DNA of 35,919 nt from Geobacteraceae bacterium GWC2_55_20 (GTDB taxonomy: Bacteria; Desulfobacterota; Desulfuromonadia; Geobacterales; Pseudopelobacteraceae). Location of the stretch: NCBI GenBank assembly GCA_001802125.1, contig MGZK01000178.1:1-35919 (forward strand), written 5' to 3'. The notes under the pieces were generated by a model, which saw only the letters and a program-made list of their open reading frames with translations, did no database searches and was not told where the DNA came from. A program made the position numbers and the translations under genes. Positions 10,292 through 18,878 of this stretch are shown one piece after another (within the stretch, counting starts at the first letter, position 1; each line of letters opens with the position of its first letter).

Positions 10292-12280
10292 ATGGATCAT
10301 GCTTCAATGAGCGACTACATGGCGCACGGATTCTGTTTTTCCTGGGAGCCGGGATTGGTCTGGCTGCATGTGGGCTCGGATATTCTTACCGGCCTGGCCT
10401 ATTATGCGATAGCCGTCGCAATGGTCTATTTTGTCCATAAAAGAAGAGATGTGCCGTTCATTTGGGTATTTTTCCTGTTCGCGCTTTTTATCCTGGCCTG
10501 CGGAACTACCCACTTTTTCGCGGCATATACCGTGTATCGTCCCGACTACTGGCCCGAGGGGTATCTGAAGGCCTTTACCACGGTGGTTTCGATTTTGGCG
10601 GCGATTGTATTCATCCCGAAAATTCCGCAGATGTTATCCATGCCGAGCCAGGCAAAATCAGTCGCTGAGGTACAGAGACTTAATGCAGAACTGCAGCGTA
10701 ACAAGGAACGCCTGCAGTGTGTCGTGAACGTGCTGCAGTATGACGCCAAAAGCAAACAGGATTTGCTGGATTTTGCGCTGGATGAGGCGCTCAGTATGAC
10801 ATGCAGCAGGTATGGATACATCTACTATTACGACGAGGAAAAGAGACGATTTACCCTGAATTCATGGTCGCGTGACGTGATGCAGTCCTGCAACGTGGCC
10901 AACCCGGAAAGCCAGTATGAACTCGATAAGACCGGCATCTGGGGGGAGGCGGTCCGCCAGCGCCGGCCGATCATGGTCAATGACTTTGCCGCGCCCGACC
11001 CGCTCAAGAAAGGGTATCCGCAAGGGCATGTACATCTGACCCGCTTTCTGACCATACCGCTGTCCGATCAGGGGAAGATCGTGGCGGTGGTTGGTGTGGC
11101 AAACAAGCAGGAGGAGTACGATGAGTCGGATGTTCTGCAGCTGACGCTGCTCATGGATGCCGTCTGGAAGGTCAGTGAACGCAAACGGGTCGAGTCAGAG
11201 CTGCTGCATCAATCGGCCCTGCTGCGGAGCATCATCGATTCGATTCCGGATCTGATCTTCTACAAGGACACCAACAGCGTTTATCTAGGCTGCAACAAGG
11301 CCTTTGAACGTTTTGCCGGACGACCGGAACGGGAACAGGTGGGCAGGACCGATTTTGACTTCTTCGACCGGGAAGTGGCGGAGTTGTTCCGGCAGAAGGA
11401 TTGCGAGATGCTGACGGATGGTCAGGCGCGCAGTAACGAGGAGTGGATTACCTATCCGGACGGCCGCAAGGTCCTGCTGGATACGCTCAAAACGCCTTTC
11501 CGTGGGGCTGACGGCAAACAGCTGGGGCTGGTCGGCATCAGTCGCGACATTACCGGGCGCAAGGAGAAGGAGCAGGAAATCGAGGCCAAGAACGCCGAGC
11601 TGGAACGTTTCATCTATACCGTTTCACACGATTTGAAGAGCCCGCTGGTGACGATCACCTCTTTCCTGGGGTACCTGGAGACAGACATCAAAATTGCCGA
11701 TGTTGCCCGTATCCAGCAGGATATCGGTTATATCCGCACCGCTGCCGACAAGATGGGGCAACTGCTGTCAGAACTTCTGGAACTTTCGCGGGTCGGCCGG
11801 GTCATCGCCAATCCTGTGCTGGTTGACTTTCAGGAGCTGGTACGGGAAGCACTGCAGCTGGTTGCGGGGCACATCAGCGAGCGGGGTGTAGAGGTGGCTG
11901 TTGGCGAAAGCACGGTAATGTTCCGCGCCGACCGATCACGACTGGTGGAAATCTGGCAGAACCTGGTGGAAAACGCCGTCAAGTATATGGGTGATCAGCA
12001 GCAGCCGCGCATAGAGATCGGTGTGGAGCAGCAGGAAGATGTCACGCTCTTTTTCGTGCGGGATAACGGCTTGGGGATTGATGCCCGCTATGCCGAAAAG
12101 ATTTTCGGACTGTTCGAGAAGCTCGACAGGCAGAGCGAGGGTACCGGGCTGGGGCTGGCATTGGTCAAGCGGATCGTGGAGATGTATGGCGGCACTATCC
12201 GGGTGGAGTCGGCAGGGCCGGGGCATGGTTCCTGTTTCCGGTTTACGTTGCCGGAAGCGATTTTGGCAGGTAAAGAGTGA
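10292..12280 (+). CDS. Ethylene-receptor-like histidine kinase, EBD-GAF-PAS-HK
   Basis: The protein has 662 residues. The first about 120 contain three membrane helices that align with the plant ETR1 ethylene-binding domain with a constant offset of five: D30, Y37, I67, C70 and H74 match ETR1 D25, Y32, I62, C65 and H69, where C65/H69 coordinate Cu(I). The motif ACGTTHFF is plainly visible. ETR1 P36 corresponds to Ala41, a difference. A GAF domain (about 130-290), a PAS domain (about 300-425, DSIPDLIFYKDTNSVYLGCN) and a HisKA with H446 in TVSHDLKSPLVTI follow. The HATPase has VRDNGLGID and EGTGLGLALV. A GGGGGAAG site precedes the ATG. Such domains are known in cyanobacteria and other bacteria; ethylene or copper binding here is inferred. 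Its kinase core is nearly repeated in the next gene. Confidence 0.92.
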   Translation: MDHASMSDYMAHGFCFSWEPGLVWLHVGSDILTGLAYYAIAVAMVYFVHKRRDVPFIWVFFLFALFILACGTTHFFAAYTVYRPDYWPEGYLKAFTTVVSILAAIVFIPKIPQMLSMPSQAKSVAEVQRLNAELQRNKERLQCVVNVLQYDAKSKQDLLDFALDEALSMTCSRYGYIYYYDEEKRRFTLNSWSRDVMQSCNVANPESQYELDKTGIWGEAVRQRRPIMVNDFAAPDPLKKGYPQGHVHLTRFLTIPLSDQGKIVAVVGVANKQEEYDESDVLQLTLLMDAVWKVSERKRVESELLHQSALLRSIIDSIPDLIFYKDTNSVYLGCNKAFERFAGRPEREQVGRTDFDFFDREVAELFRQKDCEMLTDGQARSNEEWITYPDGRKVLLDTLKTPFRGADGKQLGLVGISRDITGRKEKEQEIEAKNAELERFIYTVSHDLKSPLVTITSFLGYLETDIKIADVARIQQDIGYIRTAADKMGQLLSELLELSRVGRVIANPVLVDFQELVREALQLVAGHISERGVEVAVGESTVMFRADRSRLVEIWQNLVENAVKYMGDQQQPRIEIGVEQQEDVTLFFVRDNGLGIDARYAEKIFGLFEKLDRQSEGTGLGLALVKRIVEMYGGTIRVESAGPGHGSCFRFTLPEAILAGKE

Positions 12281-12310
12281 GAGACGCGTCGAGCAAGGTC
12301 GAAGGGTTGA

Positions 12311-15133
12311 ATGAATCCGGAGGTCGAGTTGAGTCCGCTGAATGACAATGAACCGGCTGTAACCCCCATGTCGCACGACTCAGCCCCGTCAACTCCGCTA
12401 TATCGCCTCCTGATGACCGGCGGCGGCCTGGCGGCGGTCATCGGCTGCATCGTGATGCTGGGGTGGCTGCTGGCCATGCCGAGTCTGACCAGCCTGGGGC
12501 AGGGGCTGATTCCGATGGCGCCCAGCACGGCCGTTCTGTTCATAGCCTACGGTGGTGCGCTTTTGCTGTCCCGGCGTGCAACCGACAGCCACGGGGTCCT
12601 GTTGTACATCCGGTCAGTCCTTGTCTGCGGATCCCTGATCTCGGTGGTTCTGTTTGTTCTTTCCCTCAGAGGTGTCTTTCTGCCCGCTGAGCATTTGGGG
12701 TTCAAGGTGATGGGCGCAGTTGAGGGCTCCCCCATCGGACACATGTCGCCGATAACGGCTTTTACCTTTCTGCTGATCAGCCTGTCGTTCCGGAACATAA
12801 TAACGGCCCGTCCATCCGCGGCCTGGCGGGGGATAACCGCCTGGTGGCTTGCCATCTTGGTGATCGCGGCCTATGTGATGCTGATGCTTGCCTATCTCTT
12901 CGGAACTCCGATGTTCTACGGCGGCACCTTCATTCCTCCGGCCGCGACCACCAGTCTGGCTTTTCTGGCTCTTGGGGCGGCCCTGCTTGCGCTGTCGCAA
13001 CCGCTGGCCTGGCCGGAAACAGCTCCAAGCGCGCGTATTGTGCGCTACTCTTCCAATATTCTGATAGTGGTTTTTCTCTTGCTGGCGGCGGGGATCATCT
13101 CCGCCGGTTACTACTACCACCGGAAACACGAGAAACACTATCTGTCCGAGGTAGAACGCCAGCTGTCCACCATTGCCGACTTAAAGATGGGCGAGTTGCT
13201 GCTCTGGCGCGAGGAGCGTCTGGCGGATGCAGGCCTCTTTCACAATAACCTCGCATTTGCAAGTCTGGTTAAGAGTTTCATCAAACACCCCGAATCGAAA
13301 CAGGCCCGCCTGGAGATCGATGCGTGGGGCAATGCACTCAAGTCAAAAAGCAATTACAACAGGATATTCCTGTTGGATGCTCTCGGCATGAACAGATGGT
13401 CGCATCCTGAAGCAGCTTCAGAGCCGCTTTCCAGGCATGTGCGCCAAAAGGCGCTCGAATCCCTGCAAACGGGGCGGATAACGGTCGCAGATTTCTATCG
13501 TAACGAAATCAGTGGAAAGATCTATCTGAGCATATTGACGCCGATTCTCGATCCGGAGCATGCCAACGAGCCTTTGGGTGTGCTGGTGATGCGAATCGAT
13601 CCCGAAAAATACCTGTATCCCTTCATCCAACGCTGGCCTGTCAGCAGCGCCACCGCTGAAACGCTGCTGGTGCGCAGGGAAGGCGCCACGGCCCTCTTCC
13701 TGAATGAACTCAGGTTCAAAAAGAATTCGGCGCTGAATCTGTGTGTCCCGCTGGAAAAGACGGAGGTTCCGGCTGTAATGGCGGCTATGGGACGCGAAGG
13801 TGTCGTGCGGGGCATTGATTATCGCGGGCATCCGGTTCTGGCGGCATTACGCAAGATTCCCGATTCTCCATGGAAACTGGTGACTCGCATCGATATTGAG
13901 GAAGTGTATGCGCCTTTGCGGGAACGGCTCTGGATAACGGTGCTTCTGGCGTGCGCCATGCTGCTCAGCGCCGGTACGGGTATCGGGTTTGTCTGGCGGC
14001 AGCAGAGCAGTCAATTTTACAGGGAAAAGTATCAGGCCGAGCTGAAGCGGGTCGAACTGGAGGAGAGGCTGACCAGAGTTGCCGGGAATCTTCCGGGAGT
14101 TATTTTCCAGCTTCAGCTGCGCCCTGACGGAGTCTTTCGCATGCCCTACGTCAGCAGCGGACTGGAGGCGCTTTACGGGGTGCTGCCCGAGGATGCCGTC
14201 CGGGAGACTTCCCGGATGTTTGCCGTGATCCATCCCGATGACTTGGACCGTGTGACCGCCGCGATCCTGGAGTCGGCCCGCACTCTTTCGGCATGGCACA
14301 ACGAACACCGGGTAATGCATCCCGAGCGGGGTCCGATCTGGGTGGAGGGGAACGCCACACCGGAACTTAAACCGGATGGGAGTGTTCTGCTGCATGGTTT
14401 CCTGGCCGAAATTACCGAGCGCAAACAGAAAGAACGCGAGATAGAGAAAAAAAACAGCGAGCTGGAGCGTTTTACCTACACGGTTTCACATGATTTGAAG
14501 AGCCCTCTGGTGACCATCAAAACCTTCATGGGATACCTGGAGGAGGACATCAGGCTCGCGGATGAGGCTCGTATCAAGCAGGACCTCGGATTCATGCACA
14601 ATGCCGCCGACAAGATGTCGCAACTGCTCGATGAGCTGCTGGAGTTGTCGCGTGTCGGCCGCCTGAGCAATCCTCCCGAGGAGATCGCCTTCCGGGATCT
14701 GGCCAGGGAAGCGGTCAGCCTGGATGCGGGCAGGATCAGCGAACGGGGAGTGGCAGTGGAGATCGCTGATTCAGGGGTTGTTCTGTGCGGCGACCGGTCG
14801 CGACTGGTGGAAATCTGGCAGAACCTGGTTGAAAATGCTTGCAAGTTCATGGGCGATCAGCAAAATCCCCGCATCGAGATCGGTGTTGACGGTTGCGGTC
14901 CTGAGTCACTTTTCTTTGTCAGGGATAACGGAATCGGCATTGATCCGCGCTTCCACTCCAAGGTGTTCGGCCTGTTTGAAAAGCTGGAAGCTGGTGGCGA
15001 TGGCACCGGACTTGGGCTGGCGCTGGTCAAAAGGATCGTGGAACTGTATGATGGAACGATCCGGGTCGAATCGGCCGGGACCGGTAAGGGCGCCACGATT
15101 TTTTTCACCCTGCCGTCGGCGATAAAAAAGTGA
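12311..15133 (+). CDS. Multi-pass membrane histidine kinase, 7TM-Cache-PAS-HK
   Basis: The protein has 940 residues. Seven hydrophobic helices lie at about 33-55, 66-86, 100-120, 147-162, 175-197, 211-229 and 249-268, a MASE-like membrane sensor. A periplasmic Cache-like region (about 270-530) and an eighth helix (about 538-558) follow. A PAS fold sits at about 590-700, ending EITERK, and the kinase core has H727 in TVSHDLKSPLVTI with a HATPase ending in DGTGLGLALV. The kinase core closely repeats the preceding gene, including identical DNA stretches around the RLVEIWQNLVENA motif, so it probably arose by tandem duplication with sensor swapping. The ATG at 12311 has only AAGGG close by. An in-frame TTG at 12329 has a better CGGAGG site at 12318-12323, so the start is uncertain by six codons. 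Confidence 0.9.
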   Translation: MNPEVELSPLNDNEPAVTPMSHDSAPSTPLYRLLMTGGGLAAVIGCIVMLGWLLAMPSLTSLGQGLIPMAPSTAVLFIAYGGALLLSRRATDSHGVLLYIRSVLVCGSLISVVLFVLSLRGVFLPAEHLGFKVMGAVEGSPIGHMSPITAFTFLLISLSFRNIITARPSAAWRGITAWWLAILVIAAYVMLMLAYLFGTPMFYGGTFIPPAATTSLAFLALGAALLALSQPLAWPETAPSARIVRYSSNILIVVFLLLAAGIISAGYYYHRKHEKHYLSEVERQLSTIADLKMGELLLWREERLADAGLFHNNLAFASLVKSFIKHPESKQARLEIDAWGNALKSKSNYNRIFLLDALGMNRWSHPEAASEPLSRHVRQKALESLQTGRITVADFYRNEISGKIYLSILTPILDPEHANEPLGVLVMRIDPEKYLYPFIQRWPVSSATAETLLVRREGATALFLNELRFKKNSALNLCVPLEKTEVPAVMAAMGREGVVRGIDYRGHPVLAALRKIPDSPWKLVTRIDIEEVYAPLRERLWITVLLACAMLLSAGTGIGFVWRQQSSQFYREKYQAELKRVELEERLTRVAGNLPGVIFQLQLRPDGVFRMPYVSSGLEALYGVLPEDAVRETSRMFAVIHPDDLDRVTAAILESARTLSAWHNEHRVMHPERGPIWVEGNATPELKPDGSVLLHGFLAEITERKQKEREIEKKNSELERFTYTVSHDLKSPLVTIKTFMGYLEEDIRLADEARIKQDLGFMHNAADKMSQLLDELLELSRVGRLSNPPEEIAFRDLAREAVSLDAGRISERGVAVEIADSGVVLCGDRSRLVEIWQNLVENACKFMGDQQNPRIEIGVDGCGPESLFFVRDNGIGIDPRFHSKVFGLFEKLEAGGDGTGLGLALVKRIVELYDGTIRVESAGTGKGATIFFTLPSAIKK

Positions 15134-15195
15134 CGGAATAAGAATGATTGCTTTCTCAGTGTGGTAAAAGTTGCATCCACGAAAGGGGTCAACAA

Positions 15196-15645
15196 ATGCA
15201 CGGCGAACCGATTACCATTTTGCTGGTGGAAGACGATCTGGCCCACGCCGAGATCGTGCGCAGGAATTTTGAAAAGTCCCGGATTGCCAACCGGCTGATC
15301 CATGTGTCCGACGGCCAGGCCGCCCTGGATTACCTGTATGGACGCGAGGCCTTCAGCGATCCGTTGCAGGCGCCAAGGCCGGGACTGGTGCTGCTCGACC
15401 TGCGTCTGCCCAAGATCGATGGGCTGGAGGTGCTCAGGACCATCAAGGCCGATACGGTGCTGAGTCAGATTCCGGTGGTAATTCTGACAACCTCGGCGGC
15501 CGAGTCGGACGTTGCCCGGGCATACGACAGCCATGCCAACAGTTACCTGGTCAAACCGGTCGATTTCAGCCAGTTCGTGGAATTGATGGAAGTGCTCGGT
15601 TACTATTGGCTGGTTTGGAATCAGCATCCAAAATCCGAGGTTTGA
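15196..15645 (+). CDS. Single-domain response regulator (Rcp1-like receiver)
   Basis: This 149-residue stand-alone receiver has E12/D13/D14, acceptor D68 in LVLLDLRLPKIDG, TTSAAE at the Thr switch and LVKPVDF lysine. The long loop after helix 2 (DYLYGREAFSDP) and the terminal GYYWLVWNQ aromatic tail match the Rcp1-like receiver at 2373 and suggest a common origin. The ATG at 15196 is chosen because GAAAGGGG at 15181-15188 is well spaced and the receiver fold begins at residue 5; an upstream in-frame start at 15148 would add an unconserved leader. It sits between a 7TM kinase and a REC-containing hybrid kinase and overlaps neither, so it may pass phosphate between them (inference). Confidence 0.93.
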   Translation: MHGEPITILLVEDDLAHAEIVRRNFEKSRIANRLIHVSDGQAALDYLYGREAFSDPLQAPRPGLVLLDLRLPKIDGLEVLRTIKADTVLSQIPVVILTTSAAESDVARAYDSHANSYLVKPVDFSQFVELMEVLGYYWLVWNQHPKSEV

Positions 15646-15656
15646 AGGGGCAGTGG

Positions 15657-17591
15657 ATGGATACGGAACAGCTTGATATCCTGGTAGTGGAGGATGACGC
15701 CGCCCATGCGGAAGCCATTCGCCGGGCCTTCAGCGCGAACGGTGTCAAGGTTGCGCTCACACTGGTTGCCACGTTGCGGGAGTTCCGAGACAGGGCGGCG
15801 CGGAACCCGCCCGATCTTGCCATCATGGATCTCAACCTTCCCGACGGCCGGGCCGTGGAGGTAATGACCAGCCCCCCTGAAAACGGAGCATTCCCGATCC
15901 TGTTGATGACCAGCTACGGCAACGAACGGGTGGCTGTCGAGGCGATCAAATCCGGGGCCATCGACTACATCGTCAAGTCGCCCGAGACTTTTGCCGGCAT
16001 GCCGCGCACCGTGGAACGCGCCCTGCGGGAGTGGCGCCTGCTGGTTGACCGTAAACGGGCCGAGCAGGAAATCCGTGAGAGCGAGGCCAGGTTCCATACC
16101 CTCTCCAACCAGTTCAACGCGCTGCTGGACTCGCTGCCAGACCGTATTATTCTGCATGGGCCCGGCCAGCGGGTTATCTGGGCCAACCGGGCCGCTACCG
16201 CTGAGATGACGGCAGATGAGATCAAGGCGGATGAAAGTCATTGTTATACGGTTTGGCACAAGCAAAAGGTTCCCTGCGACTCCTGTCCGGTGATGAAAAG
16301 CCTGCAATCGGGTGAAGCGGGCATCGCGTTCGTCACCACCGTGGAAGGTAAAATCTGGGAACTGCGCTCCATCCCGGTCAAGGAGAACGGGCTGGTAGTC
16401 AGCGTAATCGAGATTGCCAGGGATATTACCGAACATCGCAAACTGGAAGACCAGTTGCGCCAGGCCCAGAAGATGGATGCCGTGGGGAGGCTTGCCGGCG
16501 GAGTTGCCCATGATTTCAATAATATGCTGAATGTAATGATGGGCTATTCCGAACTGGCCCTGAAGCGGGTGGAGTCCGATAAAAAAACCAGTTCATATCT
16601 TCATGGGGTGCTGGATGCCGGCCGGCGTTCGGCCGATCTGACCAGACAGCTCCTGGCGTTTTCCCGCAAGCAGGTGGTGGAGCCGCGTATTCTGGATATC
16701 AACCAGAGGATTGCCGACCAGATGAATCTGCTCGGAAAGCTTATCGGTGAGGATATCCGGGTCAGTTTCGTTCCCGGCTTCGATGTGGGGCAGATCATGA
16801 TGGACCCATCCCAGGTTGACCAGATCCTGGCCAACCTGATGGTCAACGCCAGGGATGCGATTGATGGAACCGGCGACATTACCATCACTACCTCCAATAT
16901 TGCCTTGGATGATGCCTATTGCCGGAATCATCCGGGAGTCTTGCCGGGAGAGTATGTCCGCCTTGCCGTCAGCGATAACGGCAGCGGCATGGATGCGGCC
17001 ACACTGGAACAGATTTTCGAACCGTTTTACACGACCAAGGATAAAGGCAAGGGTACCGGACTCGGCCTAGCAACCATCTACGGGATCGTCAAGCAGAACA
17101 ACGGTGAGATCCATGCTTCAAGCGCGCAGGGTAGCGGAACTACTTTCGTGATCCATCTGCCCCGTCTGAGTATCGTGCAGGATAACGCTCCGGCTGAACC
17201 GGGCGGCGGTATCAAACGGGGGAGCGAAACTGTCCTGCTGGTTGAGGATGACGAGTCGAACCTGGAGATAACCAGGCTGTTGCTGGAGGAGAGCGGATAC
17301 ACGGTGATATCGACAACATCGCCGTTTGATGCCTGCACGTTATTCGAACAGCGTTCAGACGAGATCGCGCTGCTGCTCAGTGATGTCATCATGCCTGAAC
17401 TGAACGGCAAGCAGCTGTACGAGAGAATCAGCGCCGTCAGGCCGGGGCTCAAGGTGCTGTTCATGTCCGGTTATACCGACGATGTCATCAGCCATCGCGG
17501 GATTCTCTCCGAGGGAACCAACTTTATTCACAAACCATTTACCATAACTAAACTGGCCGAGAAGGTACGGGTGGTGCTGGATGAACAATGA
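15657..17591 (+). CDS. Hybrid sensor histidine kinase, REC-PAS-HK-REC
   Basis: The protein has 644 residues with no membrane segment. The N-terminal receiver (about 6-125) has D58 in [10 protein letters not shown] and a KSPE lysine. The PAS domain (about 140-270) carries a cysteine cluster, [17 protein letters not shown], that could bind a metal or cofactor or sense redox (inference). The HisKA has H285 in [13 protein letters not shown], the HATPase has DNGSGMD and [10 protein letters not shown], and the C-terminal receiver has D576 in [13 protein letters not shown]. The ATG at 15657 follows GAAGGGG at 15644-15650, which overlaps the end of the preceding receiver gene. The last 11 bases overlap the next kinase gene, so the two are translationally coupled. 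It shares architecture with the gene at 2821. Confidence 0.93.
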   Translation: MDTEQLDILVVEDDAAHAEAIRRAFSANGVKVALTLVATLREFRDRAARNPPDLAIMDLNLPDGRAVEVMTSPPENGAFPILLMTSYGNERVAVEAIKSGAIDYIVKSPETFAGMPRTVERALREWRLLVDRKRAEQEIRESEARFHTLSNQFNALLDSLPDRIILHGPGQRVIWANRAATAEMTADEIKADESHCYTVWHKQKVPCDSCPVMKSLQSGEAGIAFVTTVEGKIWELRSIPVKENGLVVSVIEIARDITEHRKLEDQLRQAQKMDAVGRLAGGVAHDFNNMLNVMMGYSELALKRVESDKKTSSYLHGVLDAGRRSADLTRQLLAFSRKQVVEPRILDINQRIADQMNLLGKLIGEDIRVSFVPGFDVGQIMMDPSQVDQILANLMVNARDAIDGTGDITITTSNIALDDAYCRNHPGVLPGEYVRLAVSDNGSGMDAATLEQIFEPFYTTKDKGKGTGLGLATIYGIVKQNNGEIHASSAQGSGTTFVIHLPRLSIVQDNAPAEPGGGIKRGSETVLLVEDDESNLEITRLLLEESGYTVISTTSPFDACTLFEQRSDEIALLLSDVIMPELNGKQLYERISAVRPGLKVLFMSGYTDDVISHRGILSEGTNFIHKPFTITKLAEKVRVVLDEQ

Positions 17592-18810
17592 TTTGAACAG
17601 GAACGGTATTCACATCCTGATCGCTGAGGATGAAATCAGTCATGCCGCTGCGTTACGGCGCGGACTTGAGCTGAGTTATCCCGATGCCCGAATCGAGGTA
17701 GTGGCAAGCCTGCATGAGTATCGCGAACGCATCGCGGTTGAAAAACCGGCCATTGCCATAATGGATTTGAATCTCCCCGATGGCCGTTCGCTTGATCTTC
17801 TGGCTTCTTCCGTTGGCGAGGCCCCCTTTCCGGTGATCATGATGACCAGTCACGGTAATGAACAGGTGGCCGTCGATGCGATCAAGGCCGGCGCGCTTGA
17901 CTATATTGTCAAGTCCCCCGAAGCATTTGCATCGATAGCGGTCAGCGTGGAACGAACTCTGCGAGAATGGACGCTGCTCCAGGAAAAACAGTTGGTGGAA
18001 CGCCAGTTGAAGGACTCCCAGGCCCGCATCATCCAGCAGGAAAAGATGGCCTCGATCGGCCAGCTGGCCGCCGGGGTGGCCCATGAGATCAACAACCCGA
18101 TCGGGTACATTACCAGCAACATCAATACGCTTCTGAAGTATGTGGATAAGCTGGCCCAGTTCATCGAGAGCCAGTCCCAGGTCATTGAGATCTGCGCCGA
18201 TGATGCCACCAAGGCGTCAATCGACGGACTGAAGCGCCAGATAAAGCTCGATTATGTGATCAAGGATCTGCGGGGGCTGATTACTGAGTCGTTGGAGGGC
18301 GCCGAAAGGGTCAGTAAAATTGTCCAGGATCTGAAAAGCTTTTCGCGGTCCGAGGCCGCCGAGGCCGTGCGCAGTGACCTGAACGAGTGCATCAGGAGCA
18401 CGATCAACGTGGTGCGAAATGAAATCAAATACGTGGCCGAGCTGGATCTGCAGTTGGGTGATATCCCGCCGGTGCTCTGCCGGCCGCAGCAGATCAGCCA
18501 GGTGGTCATGAATCTGCTGGTTAACGCGGCCCATTCCATTTCCGCAAACGGAGTGATCTCTGTTTCCACATCCATGTCCGGTGATGCGGTCGAAATCAGC
18601 ATCAGCGACACCGGCTGCGGTATTTCGCCGGAAAATCTGGAGAAGATCTTCGAACCGTTTTTCACAACCAAGGAGGCCGGCAAGGGAACCGGCCTGGGGC
18701 TGGCCATCAGTTGCGACATCGTCAGGAAGCATGGCGGCGAACTGCTGGTCCGGAGCGAGGTCGGCCAGGGCACGACCTTTACCGTAAGGCTGCCGGTTAA
18801 ACAGGAATAA
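17581..18810 (+). CDS. Histidine kinase with N-terminal receiver (REC-HK)
   Basis: The protein has 409 residues. The receiver (about 9-130) has D62 in [10 protein letters not shown] and a VKSPE lysine, and closely resembles the N-terminal receiver of the gene it overlaps. A short coil (about 135-155) leads to a HisKA with H168 in LAAGVAHEINNPIGY and a HATPase with SDTGCGIS and [10 protein letters not shown]. There is no PAS or membrane sensor, so its only visible input is phosphorylation of its own receiver, a relay kinase arrangement. The 11-base overlap with the upstream gene supports coupled expression. The kinase core is paralogous to those at 5238 and 18879, down to the DLKSFSR helix. 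Confidence 0.93.
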   Translation: MNNDLNRNGIHILIAEDEISHAAALRRGLELSYPDARIEVVASLHEYRERIAVEKPAIAIMDLNLPDGRSLDLLASSVGEAPFPVIMMTSHGNEQVAVDAIKAGALDYIVKSPEAFASIAVSVERTLREWTLLQEKQLVERQLKDSQARIIQQEKMASIGQLAAGVAHEINNPIGYITSNINTLLKYVDKLAQFIESQSQVIEICADDATKASIDGLKRQIKLDYVIKDLRGLITESLEGAERVSKIVQDLKSFSRSEAAEAVRSDLNECIRSTINVVRNEIKYVAELDLQLGDIPPVLCRPQQISQVVMNLLVNAAHSISANGVISVSTSMSGDAVEISISDTGCGISPENLEKIFEPFFTTKEAGKGTGLGLAISCDIVRKHGGELLVRSEVGQGTTFTVRLPVKQE

Positions 18811-18878
18811 GAGCCGCTCAATTCCCCCGATAACGTGATAACATCCGGCTTGCTGGTAATAGTTCCGACGAGGCCTCC

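Noticed and set aside
12329-12331. TTG at 12329 as start of the 7TM kinase
   Set aside because: It has a better ribosome site, but the ATG at 12311 was kept as default; the choice is unresolved.
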